Source: Desulfovibrio sp. (lineage in GTDB: Bacteria > Desulfobacterota > Desulfovibrionia > Desulfovibrionales > Desulfovibrionaceae). Taken from it: DNA of 12,612 nucleotides. The notes beneath the pieces were generated by a model, which searched no databases, was not told the origin of the DNA, and saw only the letters and a list, made by a program, of their open reading frames with translations. The first letter of the stretch is position 1, and every line of letters begins with the position of its first letter. Below are positions 5,618 through 11,268 of the stretch, piece by piece. The position numbers and the translations under genes were made by a program. The stretch covers positions 1 through 12,612 of the forward strand of contig VSMX01000063.1 of the NCBI GenBank assembly GCA_009773975.1. The letters run 5' to 3'.

Positions 5618-7192
5618 ATGATTTCGATAAACAACAATCTCATGGCCTCGCATGTGGCCAATACGCTCAGTGGCCATTTCGGGCGTTTGTCCACATCCAT
5701 AGAGAGATTGTCTTCGGGCCTGCGAATCAACAGCGCGGCCGATGACGCCGCCGGCCTCGCCATCCGCGAGATGATGCGGGCCGACATTGCGGCCCTCAAC
5801 CAGGGCGTGCGCAATGCCAATGACGCGATCTCGATGATTCAAACCTTTGACGGCGCGCTCGGAGTAATTGACGAAAAGCTCATCCGCATGAAGGAGCTGG
5901 CCGAACAGGCCGCCACCGGCACCTATACTTCCGACCAGCGGCTGATGATCGACAATGAATTCCAGGCCATGGGCGAGGAAATCAACCGAATCGCGCGTTC
6001 AACTGATTTCAATGGCATCAAACTGATTGGTGGGGATTTTGATCCCAGCGCAGTGCAGATTACCGGCCCGGACGGAAAGACGTATGACACGACATTGACA
6101 GGTAACTTTGTGGATGCGTGGAATTCTGCCAATGCCACACAAAATGGAGGTTGGGACACATCTGGCATAACAAATCCCGGAGCCTTGGTAGGCAACACAA
6201 ATATTTCCATCACAAATAACAATATAATGCAAATTGATGGAAAATTCTTTATGGTTGATGCTGTGGGTACGAGCAGCAGTATTCCTAACAGCACAACTAT
6301 TAATATAAAATATGAAGGCTACTTTACCAACCAGCTTAACGGCAGAACGATGTATTCTTTCGATATAAATGGCACTAACATAACAACTTCGAATCCATCT
6401 TTGCTAAGTTGGACAGATAACAGTGATCCTAACAATGTAATTACCCTCAATGCATCGCTAACAGATGCAAATGGTAATCCACTGAATTTTTCGGCTCTGA
6501 CAGCTGGAAGCACAGGTTCAATGACCGCGCAGACTGCTCCGTCATTTACAATGACCGGCGCGCCAGCTGGCAGCAATCTCACAACCACGCTCAATGGCAA
6601 TACCCTTGATATGGTTATTGACCTTGGTAATGGCAATACCATAAGCCAGAGTTGGAACGTGACAAACGGTGAAGATCGAGCCGTTTCGGCGGTTTCTATC
6701 AACCTCAAAGTAGTCGATACCTCCGCCAATCCAGACGGTCCGACCGATCCCAACGATCCCATGAACCCCAATTACAAAATACCTGACGACGTGGTTCGCG
6801 TTCATTTCGGGCCAGGGGCTGACCACAAGGAAGATTTTTACGACATCAAGAAACATGACGCGACACTGAAGGGTCTCGGCCTGAATGGCGTGAACATCGA
6901 CACCCAGGCCAAGGCTCAGGACGCCCTTGTTCAGGTCAATGACGCCATCATCGAAAAAGACAAGATCCGGGCCGAATTCGGCGCAACCCAAAATCGCCTT
7001 GAGAACACGATCACCAATCTGACCACGCAGTCCGAGAACCTGCAGGCGGCCGAATCCCGGATTTCGGACGCGGACATTGCCCACGAAATGACAACCTTTG
7101 TCCGCAACCAGGTGCTGACAAATTCCGCCGTGGCCATGCTGGCCCAGGCCAATTCCGTGCCGCAAATGGTGATGCGCCTGGTTGGAGCGTAA
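5618..7192 (+). CDS. fliC: Flagellin (filament subunit) with large variable domain
   Basis: The product has 524 residues. The ATG at 5618 has AGGGAGGG about 8 nt upstream and gives the standard flagellin opening MISINNNLMASHVANTL. The frame is open further upstream, but that part is not flagellin-like. Residues 1-140 are the conserved D0/D1 helices, including the ERLSSGLRINSAADDAAGLAI segment. The region RMKELAEQA resembles the TLR5-recognised stretch of many flagellins. Residues 430-524 are the conserved C-terminal D1/D0, ending LAQANSVPQMVMRLVGA. The centre (about 150-400) is Asn/Thr-rich and variable, with a Pro/Asp linker (PDGPTDPNDPMNPN). Its DNA is clearly AT-rich compared with the two ends. 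The subunit is secreted by the flagellar type III system. A sigma-54-like promoter lies upstream, and the next gene starts 3 nt after the stop. A paralogue elsewhere is possible, so the exact symbol (fliC or flaA) is loose. Confidence 0.95.
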   Translation: MISINNNLMASHVANTLSGHFGRLSTSIERLSSGLRINSAADDAAGLAIREMMRADIAALNQGVRNANDAISMIQTFDGALGVIDEKLIRMKELAEQAATGTYTSDQRLMIDNEFQAMGEEINRIARSTDFNGIKLIGGDFDPSAVQITGPDGKTYDTTLTGNFVDAWNSANATQNGGWDTSGITNPGALVGNTNISITNNNIMQIDGKFFMVDAVGTSSSIPNSTTINIKYEGYFTNQLNGRTMYSFDINGTNITTSNPSLLSWTDNSDPNNVITLNASLTDANGNPLNFSALTAGSTGSMTAQTAPSFTMTGAPAGSNLTTTLNGNTLDMVIDLGNGNTISQSWNVTNGEDRAVSAVSINLKVVDTSANPDGPTDPNDPMNPNYKIPDDVVRVHFGPGADHKEDFYDIKKHDATLKGLGLNGVNIDTQAKAQDALVQVNDAIIEKDKIRAEFGATQNRLENTITNLTTQSENLQAAESRISDADIAHEMTTFVRNQVLTNSAVAMLAQANSVPQMVMRLVGA

Positions 7193-7195
7193 AAA

Positions 7196-7579
7196 ATGGC
7201 CCAGATTACGCGTTTTGCCGAAAAGCTGCTTGAGCATAACGAAACAGAGCCGGAATCAATCCGCCTGTTCCGCAAGCTGGCAGAAGGCGAGGACATCCGC
7301 ATTTTGCTGGGCGACTTTTTTCTGCGCCTTGCGGCCAATGAGCCGGAAGACAGGGAAAACCCGCATACGGATCTTTTGCGCAGAATGATTGGCGCAAGAT
7401 CCCCGGAATGCGAAAGCCAGCTGGAAATTCTGGCCAAAAACCTCGACCTGCTACGCCAGTACGATATAGGCAGGGCCGCCAGGGCCAGGTTTATCCGGAA
7501 AGCGGGAGAAACGGGAAATTACGGGCAAAATCTTGCCGATAAGTTACGCTGTCAAAAAATTGTCGGCGGCAAATCATAA
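7196..7579 (+). CDS. Small unrecognised protein coupled to flagellin
   Basis: The product has 127 residues, starting 3 nt after the flagellin stop. GGAG lies within the last flagellin codons (7184-7187), 8 nt before the ATG, so translation is probably coupled. The protein is charged and predicted largely helical: Leu/Glu/Arg-rich segments at 5-50 and 73-104, a central acidic patch, and a basic C-terminus with one Cys. There is no signal peptide or membrane segment, so it should be cytoplasmic. It does not resemble FliS, FlaG, FlaF, FlbT or FliW to my eye. Position and size suggest a flagellin partner (chaperone, modifier or translational regulator), but that is inference from context only. 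Base composition matches the neighbours. The terminator at 7704-7730 ends the unit. Confidence 0.75.
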   Translation: MAQITRFAEKLLEHNETEPESIRLFRKLAEGEDIRILLGDFFLRLAANEPEDRENPHTDLLRRMIGARSPECESQLEILAKNLDLLRQYDIGRAARARFIRKAGETGNYGQNLADKLRCQKIVGGKS

Positions 7580-7703
7580 TGCCGCCCACACGGCTTGTTC
7601 AGCCTGAAGGACAAAGCTTCAAACCACAAGAATATTTGCGATAAAATCAAGCCCATGCGCCGCCTTGCCGCAATTGACGGCGTTGCGGGCCCTCCTCAAG
7701 AAC

Positions 7704-7730
7704 ACGCCTCCTGATTGGGGGGCGTTTTTT
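7704..7730 (+). terminator. Intrinsic terminator of the flagellin unit
   Basis: ACGCCTCC (7704-7711) pairs with GGGGGCGT (7718-7725), with one G-T pair and a 6-nt loop, followed by T6. It lies 125 nt after the stop of the small gene at 7196-7579. Confidence 0.8.
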
Positions 7731-7762
7731 GTTTTCATTGCCTTGCGAATGTTTAAACCGAA

Positions 7763-7782
7763 AGGGGGCCAAACGGCCCCCT
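7763..7782 (-). terminator. Perfect GC-rich hairpin, likely terminator of rubrerythrin
   Basis: AGGGGGCC and GGCCCCCT pair perfectly over 8 bp around a 4-nt loop. Read leftward, downstream of the rubrerythrin stop, a short TTT-containing tail follows (TTTCGGTTT). The tail is weak and the site is about 156 nt past the stop, so the call is tentative. Read rightward there is no T-run. Confidence 0.5.
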
Positions 7783-7811
7783 GTAATTCAAAAGCGCTGA
7801 GATTGCGGATT

Positions 7812-7849
7812 GGGGCGCAAGCCCCCTTCCCATCCGGGGCGCAGCCCCG
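7812..7849. repeat. Pair of near-identical GC hairpins (REP-like)
   Basis: GGGGC-GCAA-GCCCC (7812-7825, GNRA-type loop) is followed after 9 nt by CGGGGC-GCA-GCCCCG (7835-7849). The two cores GGGGCGCAAGCCCC and GGGGCGCAGCCCC differ by one nucleotide. No T-run follows on either strand. They resemble repetitive extragenic palindromes, but other copies cannot be checked here. Confidence 0.6.
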
Positions 7850-7938
7850 TTACCATTGCCTCATTCCGCGACATGCTGCATGTTTTTGGTAAGTGGCATC
7901 AAAAAAAATATCAGCGCTCCCCTTTCTTCCTGATGATT

Positions 7939-8520
7939 TTAGAATTTGAAAACCAGATTGAGATCTTCGAAGAAGCTCTGGTCATGTCCGCAGGCCGGGC
8001 ACTTGTGCGGCGCGCTGGTGCCTTCGACGATACAGCCGCAATGCAGGCAACGCCACTGGGTTGGCTTTTCGCGGGTGAACATGGTTCCTTTCTTGATCAT
8101 GTCGGCAAGGTCAAGATAGCGTTTTTCATGGTATTTTTCGGCGATGGCGATATTGCGCATCACGGCCGCCAGTTCGGGGAAACCTTCTTCCTGGGCCGTA
8201 TTGGCGAAACTGGGATACATGTCAAAGGCTTCCTCATGTTCGCCGGCGGCGGCTTCCACAAGGTTGTCAACCGTATCGCCGATTACGCCTGCGGGGAACG
8301 AGCCCTTGATTTCCACCAGGCCGCCTTCAAGGAAGCTGAAAAGGCGCTTGGCATGGGCTCTTTCCTGCTCGGCGGTTTCCTTGAAGATATCATGAACCAG
8401 GACAAAGCCGTCTTTTTTGGCCTTTTTCGCCCAGATATCATAACGGTTGCGGGCCTGGGACTCGCCGGCAAATGCTGTCAGGATATTTTTTTCGGTCTGT
8501 GTGCCTTTAAGTGACTTCAT
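7939..8520 (-). CDS. rbr: Rubrerythrin
   Basis: The product has 193 residues, the classic rubrerythrin length, starting at the ATG at 8520 with GGAG 9 nt upstream. It is a cytoplasmic non-haem iron protein of anaerobes that reduces hydrogen peroxide to water, fed by rubredoxin or NAD(P)H-linked partners. The N-terminal ferritin-like four-helix domain carries the diiron ligands E20, E53, E94, E97, E128 and H131. The C-terminal rubredoxin-like domain holds one Fe in Cys4: C158/C161 and C174/C177, with the two CX2C pairs 12 residues apart. All ligands are intact. It appears monocistronic, divergent from thiD (229 nt between starts) and convergent with the flagellin unit. No clear PerR box is visible. 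A small hairpin lies in its leader (8537-8550). Confidence 0.97.
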   Translation of the reverse strand: MKSLKGTQTEKNILTAFAGESQARNRYDIWAKKAKKDGFVLVHDIFKETAEQERAHAKRLFSFLEGGLVEIKGSFPAGVIGDTVDNLVEAAAGEHEEAFDMYPSFANTAQEEGFPELAAVMRNIAIAEKYHEKRYLDLADMIKKGTMFTREKPTQWRCLHCGCIVEGTSAPHKCPACGHDQSFFEDLNLVFKF

Positions 8521-8536
8521 AATGGTAAACTCCAGT

Positions 8537-8550
8537 CTGCCAACGGGCAG
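8537..8550 (-). promoter_or_regulatory. Small hairpin in the rubrerythrin leader
   Basis: CTGCC and GGCAG pair perfectly around a 4-nt loop, just upstream of the GGAG ribosome binding site of rubrerythrin. It is small. An effect on stability or on access to the ribosome binding site is only a possibility. Confidence 0.35.
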
Positions 8551-8589
8551 TTTAAATTAAAATGGAGGCATATTAGCCCCTCGCGTCTT

Positions 8590-8618
8590 TAACTACTCTC
8601 AACCGGAAGACAGGTCAA
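8590..8618 (-). promoter_or_regulatory. Weak candidate promoter of rubrerythrin
   Basis: On the minus strand TTGACC (8618-8613, 5/6 match to -35) and TAGTTA (8595-8590, poor -10) are 17 nt apart. The -10 is weak, as would suit an activated or stress-induced promoter. An alternative -10, TAATAT at 8575-8570, lacks a -35. Confidence 0.3.
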
Positions 8619-8734
8619 GCTTATTTTAATGCCCTTAAATATTTGGATATCCGTCGTTTTTCAATTCCCTCCCGCAAGCGGCAATGGCTCAGTCCGTATC
8701 TTGCCAGATATTCCTTTTCGATTGCCTGTTAATT

Positions 8735-8743
8735 TGCTACAAT
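8735..8743 (+). promoter_or_regulatory. Extended -10 element directly before thiD
   Basis: TGCTACAAT at 8735-8743 is a TGn extended -10 with TACAAT (5/6). The expected start point, 7 nt after the element, falls at 8750, the A of the thiD ATG. No good -35 is seen, which extended -10 promoters tolerate. Confidence 0.5.
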
Positions 8744-8749
8744 ATCTTT

Positions 8750-9553
8750 ATGATAATAACGCCAAACATATTGACCATAGCCGGATCCGATTCCGGGGGC
8801 GGGGCTGGCATCCAGGCCGATCTCAAGACCATCATGGCCCTGGAATGTTACGGCATGTCGGTAATAACCGCGCTCACGGCCCAGAATGGCGAGACCGTAA
8901 CCGGAATTTTCGCGCCGCCGCCAGAATTTGCCGCGCTGCAAATGCGGACAGTGCTGGACGGCTTCAAGATAGCCGCGGCCAAGACGGGTATGCTTTTTTC
9001 CGCGCCGATCATCCGCGCTATCGCGCCATTTTTGCAAAAGCGCGACTTTGCCCTGGTTGTTGACCCGGTTTGCGTAAGCCAGAGCGGCAGCCGGCTGCTT
9101 GAACAGGATGCGGTTGACAGCCTGTGCGAGCAAATCATACCCGGCTGCGATCTTTTGACGCCAAACAGGCCGGAAGCGGAAACCCTGAGCGGCATAAAAA
9201 TTGAAAACGAGGACGACATAAAAAATGCCGGCCGCAAATTGCTTGATCTCGGCGCAAAGGCCGTACTGATCAAGGGGGGCCATATTTCGGGCGGCATCAT
9301 GGTAACAGACTGGCTTTTTGAAAAGGGCCAAAACCCGAAGGCGCTCTCCAAGGCGCGGGTGGAAACCACAAACAACCACGGTACGGGCTGCACGCTTTCT
9401 GCGGCCATAGCCTCGTTTTTGGGGCGCGGCATGCCGCTTTACGGCGCGGTAAGCCAGGCCCAGGAATTTCTCAACCAGGCCCTGCGCAAAAGCTATGCGC
9501 CAGGCAAGGGGGCGGGACCGGTTAATCACGCGGCAGGACTGGTGAGGCATTAA
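8750..9553 (+). CDS. thiD: Hydroxymethylpyrimidine (phosphate) kinase ThiD
   Basis: The product has 267 residues (E. coli ThiD has 266). It phosphorylates 4-amino-5-hydroxymethyl-2-methylpyrimidine and its monophosphate in thiamine biosynthesis, in the cytoplasm. The start at 8750 gives the family opening (ILTIAGSDSGGGAGIQADLKT from residue 7), in which the Gly-rich loop binds substrate. Further marks are ALTAQNG (41-47), VVDPVCVSQSG, LLTPNRPEAE, the lysine-containing VLIKGGH, and the HGTGCTLSAA anion hole with C214 matching the conserved cysteine. An earlier in-frame start (8684) adds a hydrophobic segment not found in the family. No Shine-Dalgarno precedes the ATG, and an extended -10 lies just upstream, so the mRNA may be leaderless. 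No TPP riboswitch is seen upstream. It stands alone, with no other thi gene in the window. Confidence 0.94.
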   Translation: MIITPNILTIAGSDSGGGAGIQADLKTIMALECYGMSVITALTAQNGETVTGIFAPPPEFAALQMRTVLDGFKIAAAKTGMLFSAPIIRAIAPFLQKRDFALVVDPVCVSQSGSRLLEQDAVDSLCEQIIPGCDLLTPNRPEAETLSGIKIENEDDIKNAGRKLLDLGAKAVLIKGGHISGGIMVTDWLFEKGQNPKALSKARVETTNNHGTGCTLSAAIASFLGRGMPLYGAVSQAQEFLNQALRKSYAPGKGAGPVNHAAGLVRH

Positions 9554-9579
9554 ACCCCCAAAAGGCCGAAATTTCAAAC

Positions 9580-9602
9580 AACAAGCGGCAGTCTTGTTAT
9601 TT
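9580..9602 (+). terminator. Weak candidate terminator of thiD
   Basis: AACAAG (9580-9585) pairs with CTTGTT (9593-9598) around a 7-nt loop and is followed by the AT-rich ATTT. The stem is short and AT-rich. It separates thiD from the sigma-54 promoter of the flagellar unit. Confidence 0.35.
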
Positions 9603-9627
9603 ATTCAGGTGAGAGCTGGCCATTTTT

Positions 9628-9643
9628 TGGCATGGTAGTTGCA
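9628..9643 (+). promoter_or_regulatory. Sigma-54 (-24/-12) promoter of the fliJ unit
   Basis: TGGCATGGTAGTTGCA matches the RpoN consensus TGGCAY-N5-TTGCW at every defined position, with the required GG to GC offset of 12 nt (9629, 9641). The transcript would start near 9654, 28 nt before the fliJ ATG. An enhancer-binding activator, such as an FlrC-like protein, would be needed; its site is not recognised. Confidence 0.85.
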
Positions 9644-9681
9644 ATTTATTTGTAAAAAATCCATTTAGTGCCAAAAAAACG

Positions 9682-10110
9682 ATGCCTTTCCAATTTAAAC
9701 TGCAAAAAGCGCTTGACTACCGGGCCCATCTGGAAGAAGAAGCCAAAATGCGCCTTGCTGCCGCTGAAAAAGCGCTTGAGGACAGCAGGCGGCATCTGAA
9801 GAATCTTAAAGACGAGATGCAGGCGGCGGAAGAAAAGATGGCAGGCGGCCCTTTCATGCAGGCTGGCGAACGCTGGCTCATGGATCAATATCTCAAGGGT
9901 TTGCGGACCGATATTGCCGCGGCCGCGATCAACGCGCGCATGAAGGAACAGATTGCAGCCGAGGCGCGCAACCTGCTGGCAGCCCGGGCAGTTGACAAGA
10001 AACTTCTGGAAAAGCTCAAGGAACGCCAGAAAGAGCAGTTTATCCGGCAGGAAATGCTTACGGAGCAACATTTCAATGACGAAATCGCGACAATCCGCCA
10101 TAAAGCTTAG
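9682..10110 (+). CDS. fliJ: Flagellar export chaperone FliJ
   Basis: The product has 142 residues, normal for FliJ. It is almost wholly charged helix, predicted to form a long antiparallel coiled coil. The opening MPFQFKLQKALDYRAHLEEEA and the late segment KKLLEKLKERQKEQF…DEIATIRH fit the family (start FxFxLxxLLxxR, end with DE). FliJ sits at the cytoplasmic export gate with the FliI/FliH ATPase and helps move export substrates. No fliI lies upstream in this window; thiD does instead. The ATG lacks a clear Shine-Dalgarno, with only an A-rich leader of about 28 nt. Its last 35 nt overlap the next gene. The near-consensus sigma-54 promoter at 9628-9643 fits a flagellar gene. Confidence 0.88.
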   Translation: MPFQFKLQKALDYRAHLEEEAKMRLAAAEKALEDSRRHLKNLKDEMQAAEEKMAGGPFMQAGERWLMDQYLKGLRTDIAAAAINARMKEQIAAEARNLLAARAVDKKLLEKLKERQKEQFIRQEMLTEQHFNDEIATIRHKA

Positions 10111-11263
10111 GCTTTCACGCCTTGCGCTTTGTCTTGTGGCCATTGGCTGCATCAAGCTTTGCCTGATGGGCCTGGCGGCTTTTGATTTTCCATCTTTCCC
10201 GCAAGTGGAGGACAAAAAAGCCGCGCCAGTGGCCGACAATGGCGATGTCCAGGCCAAGCTGGACGAGCTTGCGGCAAAAATGAAAATTGACGAGCCCCAA
10301 AAAGAGCCGGAAGTCAAAAAGAATGACGAGCCGCTGCCCCAGGGCGCGCTTGCGGCCCAGCTGGCCGCTGCGGCAAAACCCAGGCGAAGCAATGACAACG
10401 GCTCCCAGTCAGTGCTGCCCGCGCCCCTTGTGCCTGCAGGGCCGGCCAACGCGATTTCGCATGCCGGCCCAACGATTACAGGGATCTTGCCGCCTGTGCC
10501 CATGCCACTGGGCACGCCCCTTGTAGAGGCCGGCATACCAGCGCCCCAGTCAGGCAGCCCGGCAGCCCGCGCGGCCAGGGATGAATCCAGCCTCTGGGAT
10601 ATGCTCAAGCTGACTTCCCTGCCCATTCCCGGCCTGGGAAGCGCCCAGGCGGCCCATGCGGCCGCGCTGGACATGCCCGCGCCGCCGCCATTGCCGCAGT
10701 CTTCCCCGTTTACACCGGCGGAACAGCTTGCCCCCATGGGCCAGCAGGGCGTAACCTTGCCCGGCGCGCCGAACATTCCTCCGACTATCCCGTCAGGCGA
10801 CGCGCCCCTGCCGCAACGCGCGCCTGCCTCCATGCCAGGTTCCGCGGTTTCGCCTTCTCCATTGACGACGGCGCCGGCGCCCAATGTCGATACAATTCCG
10901 CCGTCATTTGATCCCAATGCCCAGAAGAGCGAGCTTGCGCGCCAGCAGCAGGATATTCTCATGCTGCGCCGCCAGATGGATGAAAGGCTCAAGGACATCA
11001 AGGCAGCGGAAGACAAAATGAAGGATCTGCTGCGCGAAGCCAACGAGCTTGAGGAAAAGAAGGTCAAAAACCTTATCCAGATGTATGCCAACATGAAGCC
11101 GCGCATGGCTGCCCAGGCCATGGAAAACATGGACGAGCGCATTGCCGTGCGCATACTTTCCGGCATGCCGCCCAAGCAGTCGGGCGAAATCCTGACCTAT
11201 ACCAATCCGGCCAAGACAGCAAAACTGACAGAACTCATCACGCGCATGAGGATGGGCCAATAA
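10076..11263 (+). CDS. MotE-like flagellar protein with MgtE-N-type C-terminal domain
   Basis: The product has 395 residues from the ATG at 10076 (GGAG 10 nt upstream), overlapping fliJ by 35 nt. Residues 16-36 form one hydrophobic membrane helix after a basic N-terminus, so most of the protein is probably periplasmic. Residues 45-280 are low-complexity, rich in Pro and Ala, and likely disordered. Residues 283-330 form a coiled coil (ELARQQQDILMLRRQMDERL). The end (about 331-395; MYANMKPRMAAQAMENMDERIAVRIL) is the MgtE intracellular-N/FliG-like repeat found in MotE. In alphaproteobacteria MotE is a chaperone that stabilises the periplasmic motor protein MotC, and fliJ-motE pairs recur in other bacteria. 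A Mg transporter is excluded by the lack of further membrane helices. The long linker is well beyond the usual MotE. It may help span the periplasm. Confidence 0.75.
   Translation: MTKSRQSAIKLRLSRLALCLVAIGCIKLCLMGLAAFDFPSFPQVEDKKAAPVADNGDVQAKLDELAAKMKIDEPQKEPEVKKNDEPLPQGALAAQLAAAAKPRRSNDNGSQSVLPAPLVPAGPANAISHAGPTITGILPPVPMPLGTPLVEAGIPAPQSGSPAARAARDESSLWDMLKLTSLPIPGLGSAQAAHAAALDMPAPPPLPQSSPFTPAEQLAPMGQQGVTLPGAPNIPPTIPSGDAPLPQRAPASMPGSAVSPSPLTTAPAPNVDTIPPSFDPNAQKSELARQQQDILMLRRQMDERLKDIKAAEDKMKDLLREANELEEKKVKNLIQMYANMKPRMAAQAMENMDERIAVRILSGMPPKQSGEILTYTNPAKTAKLTELITRMRMGQ
11249..11263 (+). promoter_or_regulatory. Ribosome binding site suggesting an AUA start for truA
   Basis: AGGA at 11249-11252 sits 7 nt before ATA at 11260-11262, which overlaps the motE-like TAA (11261-11263). 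It is 16 nt before the TTG at 11269, too far for good initiation. The layout mimics the common stop-start overlap, but with ATA in place of ATG. Confidence 0.4.
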
Positions 11264-11268
11264 CGCGC

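Larger units (their letters stand above)
7580..7938. other. Gene-free stretch rich in hairpins
   Basis: No credible gene. From left to right it holds a small stem CCGCAA/TTGCGG (7668-7688), the terminator at 7704-7730, a perfect GC hairpin (7763-7782), and two similar GC-rich hairpins (7812-7849). The two units flanking it, flagellin on plus and rubrerythrin on minus, converge here. Confidence 0.6.

Noticed and set aside
6542..7237. 231-codon minus-strand frame opposite the flagellin C-terminus
   Set aside because: Antisense to conserved flagellin. No start signal or family match.
7812..7849. CRISPR-like repeat
   Set aside because: Only two short palindromic units with 9 nt between them, with no regular spacers and no cas genes.
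8590..8750. TPP riboswitch upstream of thiD
   Set aside because: The conserved CUGAGA and ACCUGAUC-type elements are absent, and the probable start point is at the ATG.
8729..9577. 282-codon minus-strand frame opposite thiD
   Set aside because: Full antisense of a clearly identified ThiD, with no recognisable domain of its own.
9646..11175. Very long minus-strand frame (509 codons) opposite fliJ and the motE-like gene
   Set aside because: It lies antisense to two recognised genes, has low-complexity Ser/Gly/Ala-rich sequence mirroring the Pro/Ala-rich strand, and has no family marks.
10076..11263. Magnesium transporter MgtE
   Set aside because: Only the small MgtE-N-type domain is present. 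The multi-helix transport domain is absent, and the position beside fliJ fits MotE.
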